Source: an uncultured Alphaproteobacteria bacterium
Lineage (GTDB): Bacteria > Pseudomonadota > Alphaproteobacteria > Rhodobacterales > Rhodobacteraceae
NCBI GenBank assembly: GCA_902576905.1
Contig: CACGWW010000008.1
Span: 1-59,343, forward strand
DNA: 59,343 bases
Direction of reading: 5' to 3'
Positions 16,290-23,889 of this stretch are shown piece by piece. Made by a program: the position numbers and the translations under genes. A model generated the notes under the pieces. The model was not told the origin of the DNA and did not search any database. It worked only from the letters and a program-made list of their open reading frames with translations. The first letter of the stretch is position 1. Each line of letters opens with the position of its first letter.

Positions 16290-17369
16290 TTATTTTTTTC
16301 TCACCTCAACAATTTCTAAGCCTTTCATTATTGGACCGTTCTTATGAAAAAGTAAACGAGCTATTATAGTTGCTGCACACCTAGTCTCATTCTCACTGGA
16401 TATAACCGGCAACCCACATTCCCCAACTAAAGTACCGGTAAAATTGTCTTGTACCATCATTATTTTCTGACCTTCTCTGGTCATAAAAATTATCTCTTTG
16501 CGTTCTAGGTCATAGCCCATAAACCCGGAAAACACGACTTTAATACCATTTAATTCGTCGAAGTTAACTCTATATTTTTCTGATCGCGCTATCTCACTTT
16601 TTAATCTTCCAACCTCATTTCTATGTTCTTTCTTTAAATCTAGTATTAGCTTCTTGTAATTTTCATTGCTATCAGTTTCAGAGCTACCAATACTATTTAG
16701 CTGGATTTGTTGGTTTGACTCATAGCCTTCAATAAGCATTCTTTGAGTAGTAAGTTGTTCATTGAGAGAAACTATTTTCAGCTTAAGCTCTTCCGACCTT
16801 TCTAATAATTTTTCCTTGTCAGGAACACTTTTTACTTTTTCTATCAAACTCCTATTTTTTTTCTTTAAATTATTTAAGGCGCTTTCTAGTTTGTTTTTTT
16901 CCAGAGCCACTTCATCCAAAGAGCTAATTTTTTCTTTCAACTGCTCGTTTTCGTTTTTAAGTAGTTCCAGCGCACTTTTATTTTTTTCTTTTTTATTTTC
17001 GGCCAATTTTTTTTTGTTTTGTTGGTCTACCAGTTCAAATTTGAGCTTTTCAATACTTTGCTTGAGCTTATCCTTTTCCGTTTGCAGACCCTTTCTAGCC
17101 ATTTCTAATTTGGATAATTCTTGACTGCTATCGAGCAACGATCTTTCTGCATTCAGTAGTTTAGAGGTCACCTCTTCAAGATGTCGATTTGCAAGCATCT
17201 TTCTGTTTTTGCTTTCACCATCATCATTTATTTCTTCAAGATTAATCTTTAGTAGATTTGATTTCACTAACGCAGCTATTATTTCACCGGAATAGAGTGT
17301 TAAACTAAAAAACGTAGCTCCTATGATCAACAGCATAGTCCGATTTCTTCTAGAGTTTTTTGACACCAT
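16290..17369 (-). CDS. Membrane-anchored coiled-coil protein, unknown function
   Basis: The 359-aa product has a basic head, one membrane segment at about 11-35, and a very long Lys/Glu/Leu-rich coiled coil (about 60-245). The last 100 residues form a separate folded domain (IKVVFSGFMGYDLERKEIIFM ... GTLVGECGLPVISSENETRCAA) with two cysteines that could pair in the periplasm. No family recognised. It is upstream of, and probably co-transcribed with, the transglycosylase, hinting at an envelope scaffold that positions the enzyme. Confidence 0.68.
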   Translation of the reverse strand: MVSKNSRRNRTMLLIIGATFFSLTLYSGEIIAALVKSNLLKINLEEINDDGESKNRKMLANRHLEEVTSKLLNAERSLLDSSQELSKLEMARKGLQTEKDKLKQSIEKLKFELVDQQNKKKLAENKKEKNKSALELLKNENEQLKEKISSLDEVALEKNKLESALNNLKKKNRSLIEKVKSVPDKEKLLERSEELKLKIVSLNEQLTTQRMLIEGYESNQQIQLNSIGSSETDSNENYKKLILDLKKEHRNEVGRLKSEIARSEKYRVNFDELNGIKVVFSGFMGYDLERKEIIFMTREGQKIMMVQDNFTGTLVGECGLPVISSENETRCAATIIARLLFHKNGPIMKGLEIVEVRKK

Positions 17370-17486
17370 TTTTCTCTCGTAATGAAATAAGTTTGATGCT
17401 ACAAAGACAATTAATCAACCAACTAGCCCTTTTTTATACCCTAATGAAGCGGAAAATTAAAGGCAAAAAAAGTTAATGGTAAGCAA

Positions 17487-18071
17487 ATGCGCAACTCTAC
17501 AATAGAAAGAATTACTGATGAAACCAAGGTTAGTTTGGTTTTAGACCTGGACGGTGTCGGCAGAGGTAAGATAAAAACTAATATCCCCTTCTTTGATCAT
17601 ATGCTTGAACAACTTACTTTCCATTCATCAGTTGACCTCGAATTAAATGCGCGAGGGGATATCGATATTGATTTCCATCACTCTGTTGAGGATTGTGGGA
17701 TTTGTTTGGGAAAGGCTTTTTTCGAGGCTCTCGGGGATAAAAAAGGAATTAATAGATACGGCTTTTTTTTACTTCCTATGGATGATGCCTTGATAAGAGT
17801 TGCACTAGATTTTTCAGGACGGTCGTTTCTCAGTTGGAAAGTAAACTTTCCAACTAACAAAGTTGGTAATTTTGATCTAGAGCTTGTGCGCGAGTTTTTC
17901 AATGCGTTCAGCACAAACTCAGGTGCCACACTACATGTGGAAATGCTTGATGGTTTCAATTCACATCACATCTCAGAGGCCATTTTTAAGGCTATGGGTA
18001 AATCCATTAAAATGGCCATCGAAAAAAATAAAGGTGTGGAGATGATACCGTCTACGAAAGGAAGCTTATAA
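17487..18071 (+). CDS. hisB: Imidazoleglycerol-phosphate dehydratase HisB
   Basis: Catalyses the sixth step of histidine synthesis, turning imidazoleglycerol phosphate into imidazoleacetol phosphate. The two metal-binding histidine motifs are present: FHHSVEDCGICLG and HHISEAIFKAMG, as is FFDHMLEQL near the N terminus. At 194 aa this is the monofunctional form without the phosphatase domain. It begins the histidine cluster, divergent from the coiled-coil gene with 117 bases between. Confidence 0.96.
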   Translation: MRNSTIERITDETKVSLVLDLDGVGRGKIKTNIPFFDHMLEQLTFHSSVDLELNARGDIDIDFHHSVEDCGICLGKAFFEALGDKKGINRYGFFLLPMDDALIRVALDFSGRSFLSWKVNFPTNKVGNFDLELVREFFNAFSTNSGATLHVEMLDGFNSHHISEAIFKAMGKSIKMAIEKNKGVEMIPSTKGSL

Positions 18072-18074
18072 AAA

Positions 18075-18719
18075 ATGAACATTGCCATTGTCGATTATAG
18101 AAGTGGCAATCTGCATTCTGCTCTCAAAAGCTTCCAAGCTGCTGCATCGAATTTTAAGAATGTGAATGTTAAAATAACTTCTTGCTACAAAGATGTTCGA
18201 TTAGCAGATAAAGTAGTTTTACCAGGAGTTGGATCATTTTCTTTTTGTAAGTCAAAATTGCATGAAAACACCGATGTTTATAACTCCCTCATTGAAATAG
18301 TAATAGAAAAGGAAAAGCCATTTCTCGGAATATGCGTTGGAATGCAACTTCTTGCAACAACAGGTCATGAAGGACAAAGTAATAATCCAGGTTTAAATTG
18401 GATCCGTGGTGAAGTGAAAAAAATTAATGTAGAGCAGAATTTAAAAATACCACATATGGGTTGGAACAACCTTTCTTTTCAAAATTACCATCCGATATTC
18501 GATGGCATTAACACAAATGATCATTTCTATTTTGTTCATTCTTATGAATTTATTGCCCATTCCGACAATGTTATTGTGGCTACTACAAATCATGGCAAGA
18601 ACATAGCAGCAGCCATAGCTAAAGAAAATATGATTGGTCTACAATTTCATCCTGAAAAAAGCCAAATTCCGGGACTAAAGATTATAAGCAATTTTATCGA
18701 ATGGGATCCTCTACGTTAA
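18075..18719 (+). CDS. hisH: Imidazole glycerol phosphate synthase glutaminase subunit HisH
   Basis: Releases ammonia from glutamine and channels it to HisF. The class I glutamine amidotransferase nucleophile is in FLGICVGMQLL, and the His-Glu pair is in LQFHPEKSQ. The N terminus NIAIVDYRSGNLHS is typical. It starts 3 bases after hisB. Its partner hisF is two genes away, beyond a reversed DUF2147 gene and hisA. Confidence 0.95.
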   Translation: MNIAIVDYRSGNLHSALKSFQAAASNFKNVNVKITSCYKDVRLADKVVLPGVGSFSFCKSKLHENTDVYNSLIEIVIEKEKPFLGICVGMQLLATTGHEGQSNNPGLNWIRGEVKKINVEQNLKIPHMGWNNLSFQNYHPIFDGINTNDHFYFVHSYEFIAHSDNVIVATTNHGKNIAAAIAKENMIGLQFHPEKSQIPGLKIISNFIEWDPLR

Positions 18720-18724
18720 CGAAC

Positions 18725-19132
18725 CTATTTTACTTTGCTCCATTCCTGTGCCTGACAAATAAACAAAACACATCCCGATACGCCGATTTTTTTCTTCGTT
18801 AGTATTTCAATTTTTGAATTATAAACTTTTCCGTCACTATAATCTTTTATTTTACCCCCTGAAAAGTTATTCTCTCCGTCTTTTTTCATATCCCAAACAA
18901 CATACTTACCCTTGTGGTCATAATTTTTAATCACTTTCCCATCTTTAGAAAAAGCCTTAATCAAAGTACCACATATTAAGTTTTTATTTTCTTTACATGC
19001 TCCAAATTTCACATAAGCCCAGCCCCCAGACTTTTTACTTGGCATTGTTTTGTATGTACCTGAAAACGCCCCCGCAAAAACATGAGTGCTAACCATAAGA
19101 CAAGCTACTATCGCTATAAGTGTTTTCATCAT
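18725..19132 (-). CDS. Exported DUF2147 protein
   Basis: A 135-aa secreted protein with a signal peptide (MMKTLIAIVACLMVSTHVFA). The mature part has the DUF2147 layout: an opening FSGTYKTM strand, GWAYVKFGAC, LICGTLIKAF, VWDMKKDGENNFSGGKIKD, and a final GVSGCVLFICQAQEWSKV with cysteines. The ATG at 19132 follows GGAG by 6 bases. It is inserted in reverse orientation between hisH and hisA, so hisA needs its own promoter or read-through. Function unknown. Confidence 0.82.
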   Translation of the reverse strand: MMKTLIAIVACLMVSTHVFAGAFSGTYKTMPSKKSGGWAYVKFGACKENKNLICGTLIKAFSKDGKVIKNYDHKGKYVVWDMKKDGENNFSGGKIKDYSDGKVYNSKIEILTKKKIGVSGCVLFICQAQEWSKVK

Positions 19133-19237
19133 TATTATCTCCACTAGAAAGTCTTTAAATCTTGTTAATAAATTAATTACATTGTATTAAACTCACCATG
19201 TGATTTTACTAGAAAAACTCAGATAAGGAAAGTTAAG

Positions 19238-19957
19238 TTGAATTTTTATCCAGCTATTGATCTGAAAGGAGGTCAATGCGTAAGACTGCAGCGGGGAGAT
19301 CTAGACACTGCGATCGTTTATAATGATAATCCTATTGCTCAAGCAAAAATATTTCAAGAGGCAGGGTGTCATTGGTTACACGTAGTAGACCTAGATGGTG
19401 CCGTTTCTGGGAGTAAAAAAAATGTAAAAACCATTGAAGAGATAAGAAGTTCTACCTCCCTAAAAATTCAAGTTGGTGGGGGGATAAGAAGTCTGAAGGA
19501 AATAGAATTCTGGAAGTCGAAGGGTGTAGATCGTGTCATTTTAGGGACTTTAGCAGTTTCTAATCCTTCTGTAGTTCAAGAAGCATGTAGACTATTTGAT
19601 GGCATCTTAATTGCGCTAGACTCCAGGTCAAATAAGGTAGCTACTGCAGGCTGGAAAACTACATCAAATAAAAATACTTTAGACCTAGCAAAAAGTTTCG
19701 AAGATTGTGGTGTCGATGCAATTATTTTCACTGATATAGAGAGAGATGGCTTAATGAAGGGATTGAATTCTGATGCTACAAAGAAACTGTCGGATAATGT
19801 AAGTATTCCCGTTATTGGGTCAGGGGGTATAAATGGCCCCGAGAACCTCGAAAATGTAAAAAAAAATATTCCGAAATTGGAGGGGGTCATCGCTGGAAAA
19901 GCTTTATATACTGGAGCTTTAAGAATTGAAGAGGCATTGAGAATTTTGAAGGATTAA
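19238..19957 (+). CDS. hisA: Phosphoribosylformimino-5-aminoimidazole carboxamide ribotide isomerase HisA
   Basis: A TIM-barrel isomerase that converts ProFAR to PRFAR, the HisF substrate. Motifs: FYPAIDLKGGQCVRLQRG with the catalytic Asp, VQVGGGIRS-like IQVGGGIRSL, IFTDIERDG with the second catalytic Asp, and VIGSGGING. The start is a TTG 5 bases after AAGGAAAG; there is no usable ATG before the first beta strand. 239 aa is normal. Confidence 0.94.
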   Translation: MNFYPAIDLKGGQCVRLQRGDLDTAIVYNDNPIAQAKIFQEAGCHWLHVVDLDGAVSGSKKNVKTIEEIRSSTSLKIQVGGGIRSLKEIEFWKSKGVDRVILGTLAVSNPSVVQEACRLFDGILIALDSRSNKVATAGWKTTSNKNTLDLAKSFEDCGVDAIIFTDIERDGLMKGLNSDATKKLSDNVSIPVIGSGGINGPENLENVKKNIPKLEGVIAGKALYTGALRIEEALRILKD

Positions 19958-19958
19958 A

Positions 19959-20723
19959 ATGTTAAAAACGCGTATAATACCTTGTTTAGATGTTAAAGAT
20001 GGTAGAGTTGTCAAAGGAACAAATTTTATAAACCTGCGTGACGCTGGTGATCCTGTCGAAATAGCAAAAATTTATAATGATAAAGGTGCGGATGAACTTT
20101 GTTTTTTAGACATTTCAGCTTCCCAAGAGAATAGGAATACAACCTACGAAATTGTAAAAAAAACAGCCGAACAATGCTTCATGCCTTTAACGGTTGGAGG
20201 AGGAGTACGTCAAGACTCTGAAGTTGAAAAGTTACTTAATCATGGTGCAGATAAAGTAAGTTTTAACAGCGCTGCTGTATCTAATCCCCAGTTGATATCA
20301 TTAGCTGCCAATAAATTTGGCAGTCAATGCATCGTTGTAGCAATAGACGCCAAATTTAGTGCGAGCATGAATGATTGGGAAGTTTTTACCCATGGAGGGA
20401 CTAGGTCCACTGGTATAAAAGTTACTGAGTTTGCAAAATCTATGGAAGACAATGGTGCTGGAGAGATTTTATTAACCTCGATGGATAAAGATGGTGTACA
20501 AGATGGATATGATATAAAGCTCCTAAAAACCATAACAGATCTTGTAAGAATACCGGTAATAGCATCGGGAGGTGCTGGTAAGGTAGAACATTTCCTTGAG
20601 GCTGTTAAAGACGGTGGAGCATCAGCTTTGCTTGCTGCATCCGTTTTTCATTTTAACGAAATTTCCATATCGGAAGTAAAAGAGTTTCTTAATAAATCTA
20701 ACGTACCCATGAGGATGACATGA
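19959..20723 (+). CDS. hisF: Imidazole glycerol phosphate synthase cyclase subunit HisF
   Basis: Uses ammonia from HisH to close the imidazole ring. The barrel begins with TRIIPCLDVKDGRVVKG (catalytic Asp in CLDV) and has LTVGGGVRQ, SMDKDGVQDGYD with the second catalytic Asp, and VIASGGAGK. Starts 1 base after hisA and overlaps hisE by 4. Confidence 0.96.
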   Translation: MLKTRIIPCLDVKDGRVVKGTNFINLRDAGDPVEIAKIYNDKGADELCFLDISASQENRNTTYEIVKKTAEQCFMPLTVGGGVRQDSEVEKLLNHGADKVSFNSAAVSNPQLISLAANKFGSQCIVVAIDAKFSASMNDWEVFTHGGTRSTGIKVTEFAKSMEDNGAGEILLTSMDKDGVQDGYDIKLLKTITDLVRIPVIASGGAGKVEHFLEAVKDGGASALLAASVFHFNEISISEVKEFLNKSNVPMRMT

Positions 20724-21040
20724 ACACAATACTTGAAAGATTGGATTTAACAATTCAAGGAAAAAAAACTGAGTCTCCAAACAAATCGCATACCGCAAAG
20801 CTTTTAAAGAAAGGAACAGAAAAATGCGCGGAAAAATTTGGCGAGGAGGCAATAGAACTCATAGTTGCCAGTGTAAAAAAGAAAAAAAAAGAGATTATTG
20901 GAGAGGCTGCTGATACTTTGTATCATATGTTGGTTTTGTTGAGATCAAAAAATATATCTATAAATCAAGTATTGGCAGAGTTAGCTTCTAGAGAAGGCAT
21001 ATCGGGGATTGAAGAGAAAAGACAAAGGATTTTAGAATGA
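20720..21040 (+). CDS. hisE: Phosphoribosyl-ATP pyrophosphatase HisE
   Basis: Hydrolyses phosphoribosyl-ATP in the second step of histidine synthesis. The MazG-like fold motifs are visible: KKGTEKCAEKFGEEAIEL and IGEAADTLYHMLVLL, which supply the Mg-binding acidic residues. 106 aa, stand-alone form. Overlaps hisF by 4 bases and the next gene by 4. Confidence 0.94.
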   Translation: MNTILERLDLTIQGKKTESPNKSHTAKLLKKGTEKCAEKFGEEAIELIVASVKKKKKEIIGEAADTLYHMLVLLRSKNISINQVLAELASREGISGIEEKRQRILE

Positions 21041-21429
21041 TAGAGGAAACCATAAAAATTACAGAAAAAGTACTTTTAACTTTAATCGGCATAGCAACTG
21101 TCTTTGCTACCGGTCAAGAAATTTACTATCTAATATTACAACAAAAGGTGCAATTAGCAGATCTCTTACTTCTTTTTATCTACACCGAGGTTCTGGGGAT
21201 GGTAGCAATTTTTTACAAAAGTCGACGAATACCGATACTTCTACCTTTATTCATTGCGATTACCGCTCTTAGTCGTATGATAATCTTGCAGGGTAAGGGC
21301 TCAGATCCACAAAACCTCATCTATGAGGCTGGTGCGGTTCTTCTCCTTGCTATTGCTTGTTTCATTGTAACACATAAAAATGTTTCTAGAGCAGAAGATT
21401 TCGATTTTAATAGTAAAAAAAGTAATTAA
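21037..21429 (+). CDS. PsiE-family membrane protein
   Basis: A 130-aa protein with four membrane segments and the PsiE-family look (LTLIGIATVFATGQEIYYLI, LLLLFIYTEVLGMVAIFYKS, ITALSRMIIL). PsiE of Escherichia coli is a phosphate-starvation-induced membrane protein of unclear function. Here the start overlaps the hisE stop (ATGA), so it is probably translated with the histidine operon. No phosphate-regulation site is seen. Confidence 0.75.
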   Translation: MIEETIKITEKVLLTLIGIATVFATGQEIYYLILQQKVQLADLLLLFIYTEVLGMVAIFYKSRRIPILLPLFIAITALSRMIILQGKGSDPQNLIYEAGAVLLLAIACFIVTHKNVSRAEDFDFNSKKSN

Positions 21430-21465
21430 TAATATACAGAGCTTCAAATTAAAGAGGGTATAAAA

Positions 21466-21570
21466 ATGGAAGGTAGTCTTGGCGCAATGTTTGTTTTTGT
21501 CTTTATTATTTGTATAGCTATTATTGCGTTGATTTTGGCTTTGGAATCTCACAGGAAAAACAACGAATAA
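21466..21570 (+). CDS. 34-aa single-helix membrane protein
   Basis: A very short frame with AGAGGG 7 bases before the ATG. The peptide MEGSLGAMFVFVFIICIAIIA-type sequence continues to a basic tail ending HRKNNE: one membrane helix with the tail on the cytoplasmic side. Too short for family assignment. The ribosome-binding site and compact hydrophobic/charged layout make it plausible. Confidence 0.5.
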   Translation: MEGSLGAMFVFVFIICIAIIALILALESHRKNNE

Positions 21571-21625
21571 TTTTTTCTTTACTTTTTAAAAATTAAATCT
21601 ATTTGTACCTTCTTGGGTTACAAAT

Positions 21626-22156
21626 ATGAAGTTAATACTGCAGGTTATTATATTGTTTTTTTCAAGCGTTGCTCCGGCACTCACAGATGCAACTGAATTC
21701 TCGTTTAAAAGTATTGACGGGGGTTCCTTAGATATAAGGGCGTATGGAGGTAAGGCGGTTTTGATTACTAATACTGCTTCAAGATGCGGATTTACAAAAC
21801 AATATTCACATTTAGAGAAATTACATAGAGGTTACAAAGACAAAGGGCTAGTAGTCATTGCTGTACCATCCAACGATTTCAATCAGGAGCTGTCAAGTAA
21901 TTCTAAAGTTAAGGAGTTTTGTAATGTATCATTTGATCTTACTCTACCCATGACAGAAATCACTTCAATTCGAGGCAAAAATGCTCACCCATTTTACCGT
22001 TGGTTAAAAAAAGAACATAACTTTCAACCAAAATGGAATTTTTACAAAGTTTTATTGGACAAGAATGGACACTTCCACAGTAGCTTCAATTCTCTAACAA
22101 AACCTAATTCAACCAGCATACTGAAAGTGGTTGACGAGATACTAAAACAACCTTAA
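21626..22156 (+). CDS. Exported glutathione peroxidase-family protein
   Basis: A thiol peroxidase with an N-terminal signal peptide (about 1-20), so it acts in the periplasm on lipid or hydrogen peroxides. The catalytic cysteine is in NTASRCGFTKQY, and the Trp-Asn pair is in KWNFYK. The catalytic glutamine position usually seen in a PCNQF-type motif is Asp here (VPSNDFNQE). A further Cys in KEFCNVSF could resolve the disulfide with thioredoxin, as in other non-selenium members. 176 aa before processing. Confidence 0.88.
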   Translation: MKLILQVIILFFSSVAPALTDATEFSFKSIDGGSLDIRAYGGKAVLITNTASRCGFTKQYSHLEKLHRGYKDKGLVVIAVPSNDFNQELSSNSKVKEFCNVSFDLTLPMTEITSIRGKNAHPFYRWLKKEHNFQPKWNFYKVLLDKNGHFHSSFNSLTKPNSTSILKVVDEILKQP

Positions 22157-22186
22157 TCATCTTAAATATAGTTGGGAGATGTTAAG

Positions 22187-22270
22187 ATGAAACAAATTAT
22201 TTTACTAAGTTCGTTGGTGTTATTGTCCGCATGCTCATCTTTTGATGTGCCATTGATACCATTTATATAA
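22187..22270 (+). CDS. 27-aa lipoprotein precursor
   Basis: The frame encodes a lipoprotein signal peptide with lipobox LLSAC and a mature peptide of only 12 residues (CSSFDVPLIPFI). GGGAG lies about 8 bases before the ATG. Very small lipoproteins of this kind are widespread and often missed. It sits 30 bases after the glutathione peroxidase gene and is followed by a hairpin that may end the transcript. Role unknown. Confidence 0.5.
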   Translation: MKQIILLSSLVLLSACSSFDVPLIPFI

Positions 22271-22277
22271 CTCAAAT

Positions 22278-22308
22278 AGCCCTTCTTCGTAAGGAATGAG
22301 GGCTCTTT
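22278..22308 (+). terminator. Possible intrinsic terminator
   Basis: AGCCCT (22278-22283) and AGGGCT (22299-22304) are perfect inverted arms; inner bases TTC/GGA can also pair partly. The hairpin is followed by CTTTG, a short U tract, so it is a weak intrinsic terminator for the peroxidase-lipoprotein unit. Confidence 0.45.
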
Positions 22309-22336
22309 GAACCCATAAAACTTTTTTATTACATTT

Positions 22337-22358
22337 TATAGTTATTTGATAAACTATA
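22337..22358. promoter_or_regulatory. Inverted repeat upstream of mmsA, candidate operator
   Basis: TATAGTT at 22337-22343 and AACTATA at 22352-22358 form a perfect 7-base inverted repeat with an 8-base spacer, ending 28 bases before the mmsA ATG. The placement fits a repressor or activator dimer site controlling the valine-degradation operon. No regulator gene is adjacent. AT-rich sequence makes chance matches easy. Confidence 0.3.
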
Positions 22359-22386
22359 TTTCTTAGAGACATAATCGGAGGATTAA

Positions 22387-23886
22387 ATGAAAGTAATAGG
22401 CCACTTTATTAACGGCAAAGAAGTACCTGGAAAATCAAAAAAAAGCGGGCAAGTGTTTAATCCTGCTACTGGCGAGGTGCAAGCCGAGGTGGCTTATGCA
22501 ACACGCGTCGAACTAAACGAAGCCGTCGAATTAGCTAGTGTAGCGCAGCCGAAATGGGCAGAGGTCAACCCTCAAAAGCGTGCGAGGGTTATAATGAAGT
22601 TTGTTGAATTACTTCATAGAGACATGGATAAATTGTCGGCACTATTGTCATCCGAACATGGTAAGACGTTACCGGATGCAGAAGGTGACATAATCAGAGG
22701 ACTAGAAGTGGCTGAGTTCTGTATAGGAGCGCCACACCTACTTAAGGGAGAATTCACAGATAGTGCAGGACCGGGAATTGATATGTATTCAATGCGACAG
22801 CCACTTGGCGTTGTTGCCGGTATTACTCCATTTAACTTCCCAGCAATGATACCTATGTGGAAGTTTTGTCCTGCAATAGTCGCGGGTAACGCTTTTATTC
22901 TTAAGCCATCTGAAAGAGATCCATCAGTGCCTATGGCTTTAGCCGAATTACTATTAGAAGCAGGTTTGCCAGAAGGCATTTTGCAAGTCGTAAATGGGGA
23001 TAAAGAGGTTGTAGACGCTATATTGGATAATGAAACAATACAAGCTGTTGGATTTGTGGGTAGCACACCAATCGCTGAATATATTTACACAAAAGGTTGT
23101 GCTAATGGAAAAAGAGTACAGTGTTTCGCAGGTGCAAAAAATCATATGCTGATTATGCCAGATGCAGATATGGATCAAGCTGCTGATGCACTGGTAGGAG
23201 CTGGATATGGAGCTGCTGGCGAGAGATGTATGGCCATCTCCGTAGCGGTACCAGTTGGGGAAAAAACAGCTGATAAATTAGTCGAAAAACTTATACCTAA
23301 AATAGAGTCGCTAAAAATCGGTCCCTATACGGCTGGTAAAGATATTGATTTTGGTCCTGTAGTTACAAAAGAAGCACAAAATAAAATATTGGGACTTGTT
23401 GATAAAGGAGTAGAACAAGGAGCATCTCTTAAAGTTGATGGAAGAAATTTCAAAATGCAGGGTTATGAAAATGGATTTTTTGTGGGTGCGTGTCTTTTTG
23501 ATAATGTTACAAAAGAAATGGAAATATATAAGCAAGAGATTTTTGGACCTGTTCTGTCTACCGTACGAACTAAAAACTATGAGGAAGCTCTTGATCTTGT
23601 GAAAACTAACCAATACGGAAACGGGACCGCTATATTTACTCGAGATGGAGACACTGCTCGTGATTTTGCTAATAAAGTTAATGTGGGAATGGTGGGAGTG
23701 AATGTACCTATACCCGTTCCGCTAGCTTATCACACCTTCGGCGGCTGGAAAAAATCTGCTTTTGGAGATCTTAACCAACACGGACCAGATGCCTTTCGTT
23801 TCTATACAAAAACAAAAACTGTTACGTCCCGATGGCCTACTGGCATTAAGGAGGGAGCGAGTTTTTCAATTCCGACAATGGAGTAA
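22387..23886 (+). CDS. mmsA: Methylmalonate-semialdehyde dehydrogenase (CoA-acylating)
   Basis: Oxidises methylmalonate semialdehyde to propionyl-CoA, the last step of valine breakdown. Aldehyde dehydrogenase motifs: GITPFNFPAMIPMWKFCPA, FVGSTPIAEYIY for cofactor binding, the catalytic Cys in GAAGERCMAISVA, and EIFGPVLS. The N terminus HFINGKEVPG is typical of MmsA. CGGAGG lies 6 bases before the ATG. First gene of a four-gene unit; 499 aa is standard. Confidence 0.93.
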   Translation: MKVIGHFINGKEVPGKSKKSGQVFNPATGEVQAEVAYATRVELNEAVELASVAQPKWAEVNPQKRARVIMKFVELLHRDMDKLSALLSSEHGKTLPDAEGDIIRGLEVAEFCIGAPHLLKGEFTDSAGPGIDMYSMRQPLGVVAGITPFNFPAMIPMWKFCPAIVAGNAFILKPSERDPSVPMALAELLLEAGLPEGILQVVNGDKEVVDAILDNETIQAVGFVGSTPIAEYIYTKGCANGKRVQCFAGAKNHMLIMPDADMDQAADALVGAGYGAAGERCMAISVAVPVGEKTADKLVEKLIPKIESLKIGPYTAGKDIDFGPVVTKEAQNKILGLVDKGVEQGASLKVDGRNFKMQGYENGFFVGACLFDNVTKEMEIYKQEIFGPVLSTVRTKNYEEALDLVKTNQYGNGTAIFTRDGDTARDFANKVNVGMVGVNVPIPVPLAYHTFGGWKKSAFGDLNQHGPDAFRFYTKTKTVTSRWPTGIKEGASFSIPTME

Positions 23887-23889
23887 CTA

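Noticed and set aside
16762-17124. Plus-strand frame of 120 codons
   Set aside because: Antisense shadow of the coiled-coil gene; Ser/Phe/Leu-rich as expected from reversing Lys/Glu codons.
22346-22375. TTGATA-N18-CATAAT as a sigma-70 promoter for mmsA
   Set aside because: The start would fall at about 22382, after the CGGAGG ribosome-binding site, leaving a leaderless transcript.
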